A DNA stretch of 62,607 bases from an uncultured delta proteobacterium (GTDB lineage: Bacteria; Myxococcota_A; Polyangia; Polyangiales; Polyangiaceae). Positions 61,824-62,607 of this stretch are shown here, piece after piece. The stretch lies in contig CAIVJW010000256.1 of NCBI GenBank assembly GCA_903906315.1, positions 1-62,607 of the forward strand, written 5' to 3'. The notes beneath the pieces were generated by a model. The model was not told the origin of the DNA and searched no databases. It worked only from the letters and a program-made list of their open reading frames with translations. Numbering within the stretch: the stretch's first letter is position 1; the number at the start of each line of letters is the position of its first letter. Position numbers and translations under genes: made by a program.

Positions 61824-62147
61824 ATGCCCCCCAAAAAGCTCTCGAATCACGCGGCCCACAGGGCGCTCGGGCGCCAGCACGACAAGCTCGCGCGCGATCT
61901 CGAAAGGCTCGCGCGCCTCGAGCCCGGAGGCGCGCCGGCGCGCCCGATCGAGGTCGTCTCCCCTGCCCTGGTCGAGGTGCACGTGCGCGGGACGCCGTGC
62001 CCGATCTGTGCGGGCGAGCTCCGGCTCGAGGACCACCTCGCCGAGACGATCGGTGGCCTGCGGCTCCGCGTAGCGCGCGTCGCGTGCGCGACGTGCGGCA
62101 GGCGGCGGGCGATCTACTTCAAGGTCACGAGCGCGCTACCGAGCTAG
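61824..62147 (+). CDS. Small zinc-ribbon-like protein
   Basis: A 107-residue soluble protein. ATG 61824 has GGAGGAG upstream; an in-frame ATG 21 bases earlier lacks such a site. The N-terminus is a basic helix (HRALGRQHDKLARDLERLAR). The C-terminal half has paired cysteines CPIC and CATC about 34 residues apart, a possible zinc ribbon. No family was recognised. Its 3' end overlaps the convergent membrane-protein gene by 23 bases. Confidence 0.65.
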   Translation: MPPKKLSNHAAHRALGRQHDKLARDLERLARLEPGGAPARPIEVVSPALVEVHVRGTPCPICAGELRLEDHLAETIGGLRLRVARVACATCGRRRAIYFKVTSALPS

Positions 62148-62607
62148 CCGCGACGTCGACGAAGAGCAGGGCCGGCGCGACGAGCAGCGCGAGCGGGGGG
62201 GCGATCCCGGCGGCGACCAGATGGAAAGCGGCGACCGACGCGACCGCGGCGAGGGTGCCGACGATGCCGGCGCGAAGCGGCGCGCCGACGCGAGCGACCC
62301 ACAGCGGGAACGCGATCGCGGCGAGCGCGAGGGCGATCGCGACCACGAGAGCGCTGGGCGTCGGCGCGACGATCGCCGCGGCCTCGCCGCCCACCGGCGA
62401 GAGCGAGAGCGCGCCGGCCGCGTCGAGGCGCAGGCCGATCGACGCCTCCTCGGCGGCGCCCGCGACGAAGCTCCACGCGCGAGCCGCCTCCGGCCGCGGG
62501 AAGAGCGCCGCGAGGTCGGCGCGTCGGGTGACCAGCGCGGCCGGCCCGGCCAGCCCCACGATCGCGCCCCCGAGCGAGGCGCCCCGTGCTGCGCGGGCCG
62601 GCGACAC
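62125..62607 (-). CDS. Membrane protein of unknown function (5' end possibly cut by the window)
   Basis: The visible 160 residues reach the window edge with a GTG there that may or may not be the real start, so the gene probably continues outside. The C-terminal part has two hydrophobic helices (SALVVAIALALAAIAFPLWV and AGIVGTLAAVASVAAFHLVA) and a third shorter one. The N-terminal part is Ala-rich and soluble. No family is recognisable. Confidence 0.55.
   Translation of the reverse strand: MSPARAARGASLGGAIVGLAGPAALVTRRADLAALFPRPEAARAWSFVAGAAEEASIGLRLDAAGALSLSPVGGEAAAIVAPTPSALVVAIALALAAIAFPLWVARVGAPLRAGIVGTLAAVASVAAFHLVAAGIAPPLALLVAPALLFVDVAASSVARS

Overview
This 62.6 kb window comes from a very GC-rich chromosome. 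Gene content points to a myxobacterium (Myxococcota/Deltaproteobacteria, probably Polyangiales-like). Supporting features are a PilZ protein of the myxobacterial type, Hanks-type Ser/Thr kinases with FHA partners, an FHA-containing sigma-54 activator, type IV pilus motors PilB/PilT, a LexA box close to the one described for Myxococcus xanthus, and lipoproteins plus OmpA proteins with Asp-rich repeats. Coding density is high. No insertion sequences, prophage genes, CRISPR arrays or broken genes were seen. The lineage call is inference from gene content.

Layout. 1-6.6 kb: end of the ATP synthase operon (atpD, atpC), then dnaG and rpoD separated by a convincing intrinsic terminator, then a small lipoprotein. 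6.7-10.4 kb (minus): bamA followed by a rhomboid protease. 10.6-15.0 kb: topoisomerase IV-like parC-parE. 15.2-18.0 kb: a mini AraC protein, a Nit-type amidohydrolase, and a divergent FHA/sigma-54 activator. 18.1-21.7 kb: Nudix hydrolase, ligA, a cytochrome c-type lipoprotein and a protein made of two PARP-type zinc fingers. 21.8-26.7 kb: a DUF2804-like protein, a P5C dehydrogenase and an M3 metallopeptidase lipoprotein. 26.8-32.6 kb (minus): an FHA protein, a Ser/Thr kinase and a degenerate caspase-like/TPR protein.

32.7-36.3 kb: pilB, pilT and lexA. 36.4-39.8 kb: cell-envelope proteins (DUF4398 lipoprotein, OmpA/calcium-repeat protein, outer-membrane protein). 40-44 kb: a long-chain acyl-CoA synthetase and two divergent PilZ proteins. 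44.3-50.6 kb (minus): tRNA-Val(CAC), mlaD, mlaF, secF, secD and yajC. 50.8-56.1 kb: a degenerate pyruvate:ferredoxin-oxidoreductase-like protein, tRNA-Val(GAC), thrS, infC (with an Asp10 tract) and a PDZ-like secreted protein. 56.1-62.6 kb: a membrane-anchored kinase, a SMI1/KNR4 protein, an outer-membrane protein plus small cytochrome behind a Fur-like palindrome, a DUF433 protein, a cysteine-rich CX3C-repeat lipoprotein, a zinc-ribbon protein and a partial membrane protein.

Most of the window is core replication, transcription, translation and secretion machinery. The parts most worth following up are the FHA-kinase-pseudocaspase cluster, the free-standing tandem PARP zinc-finger protein near ligA, the LexA operator inside the lexA promoter, the 7-1-7 palindrome at 58.3 kb and the CX3C-repeat lipoprotein.
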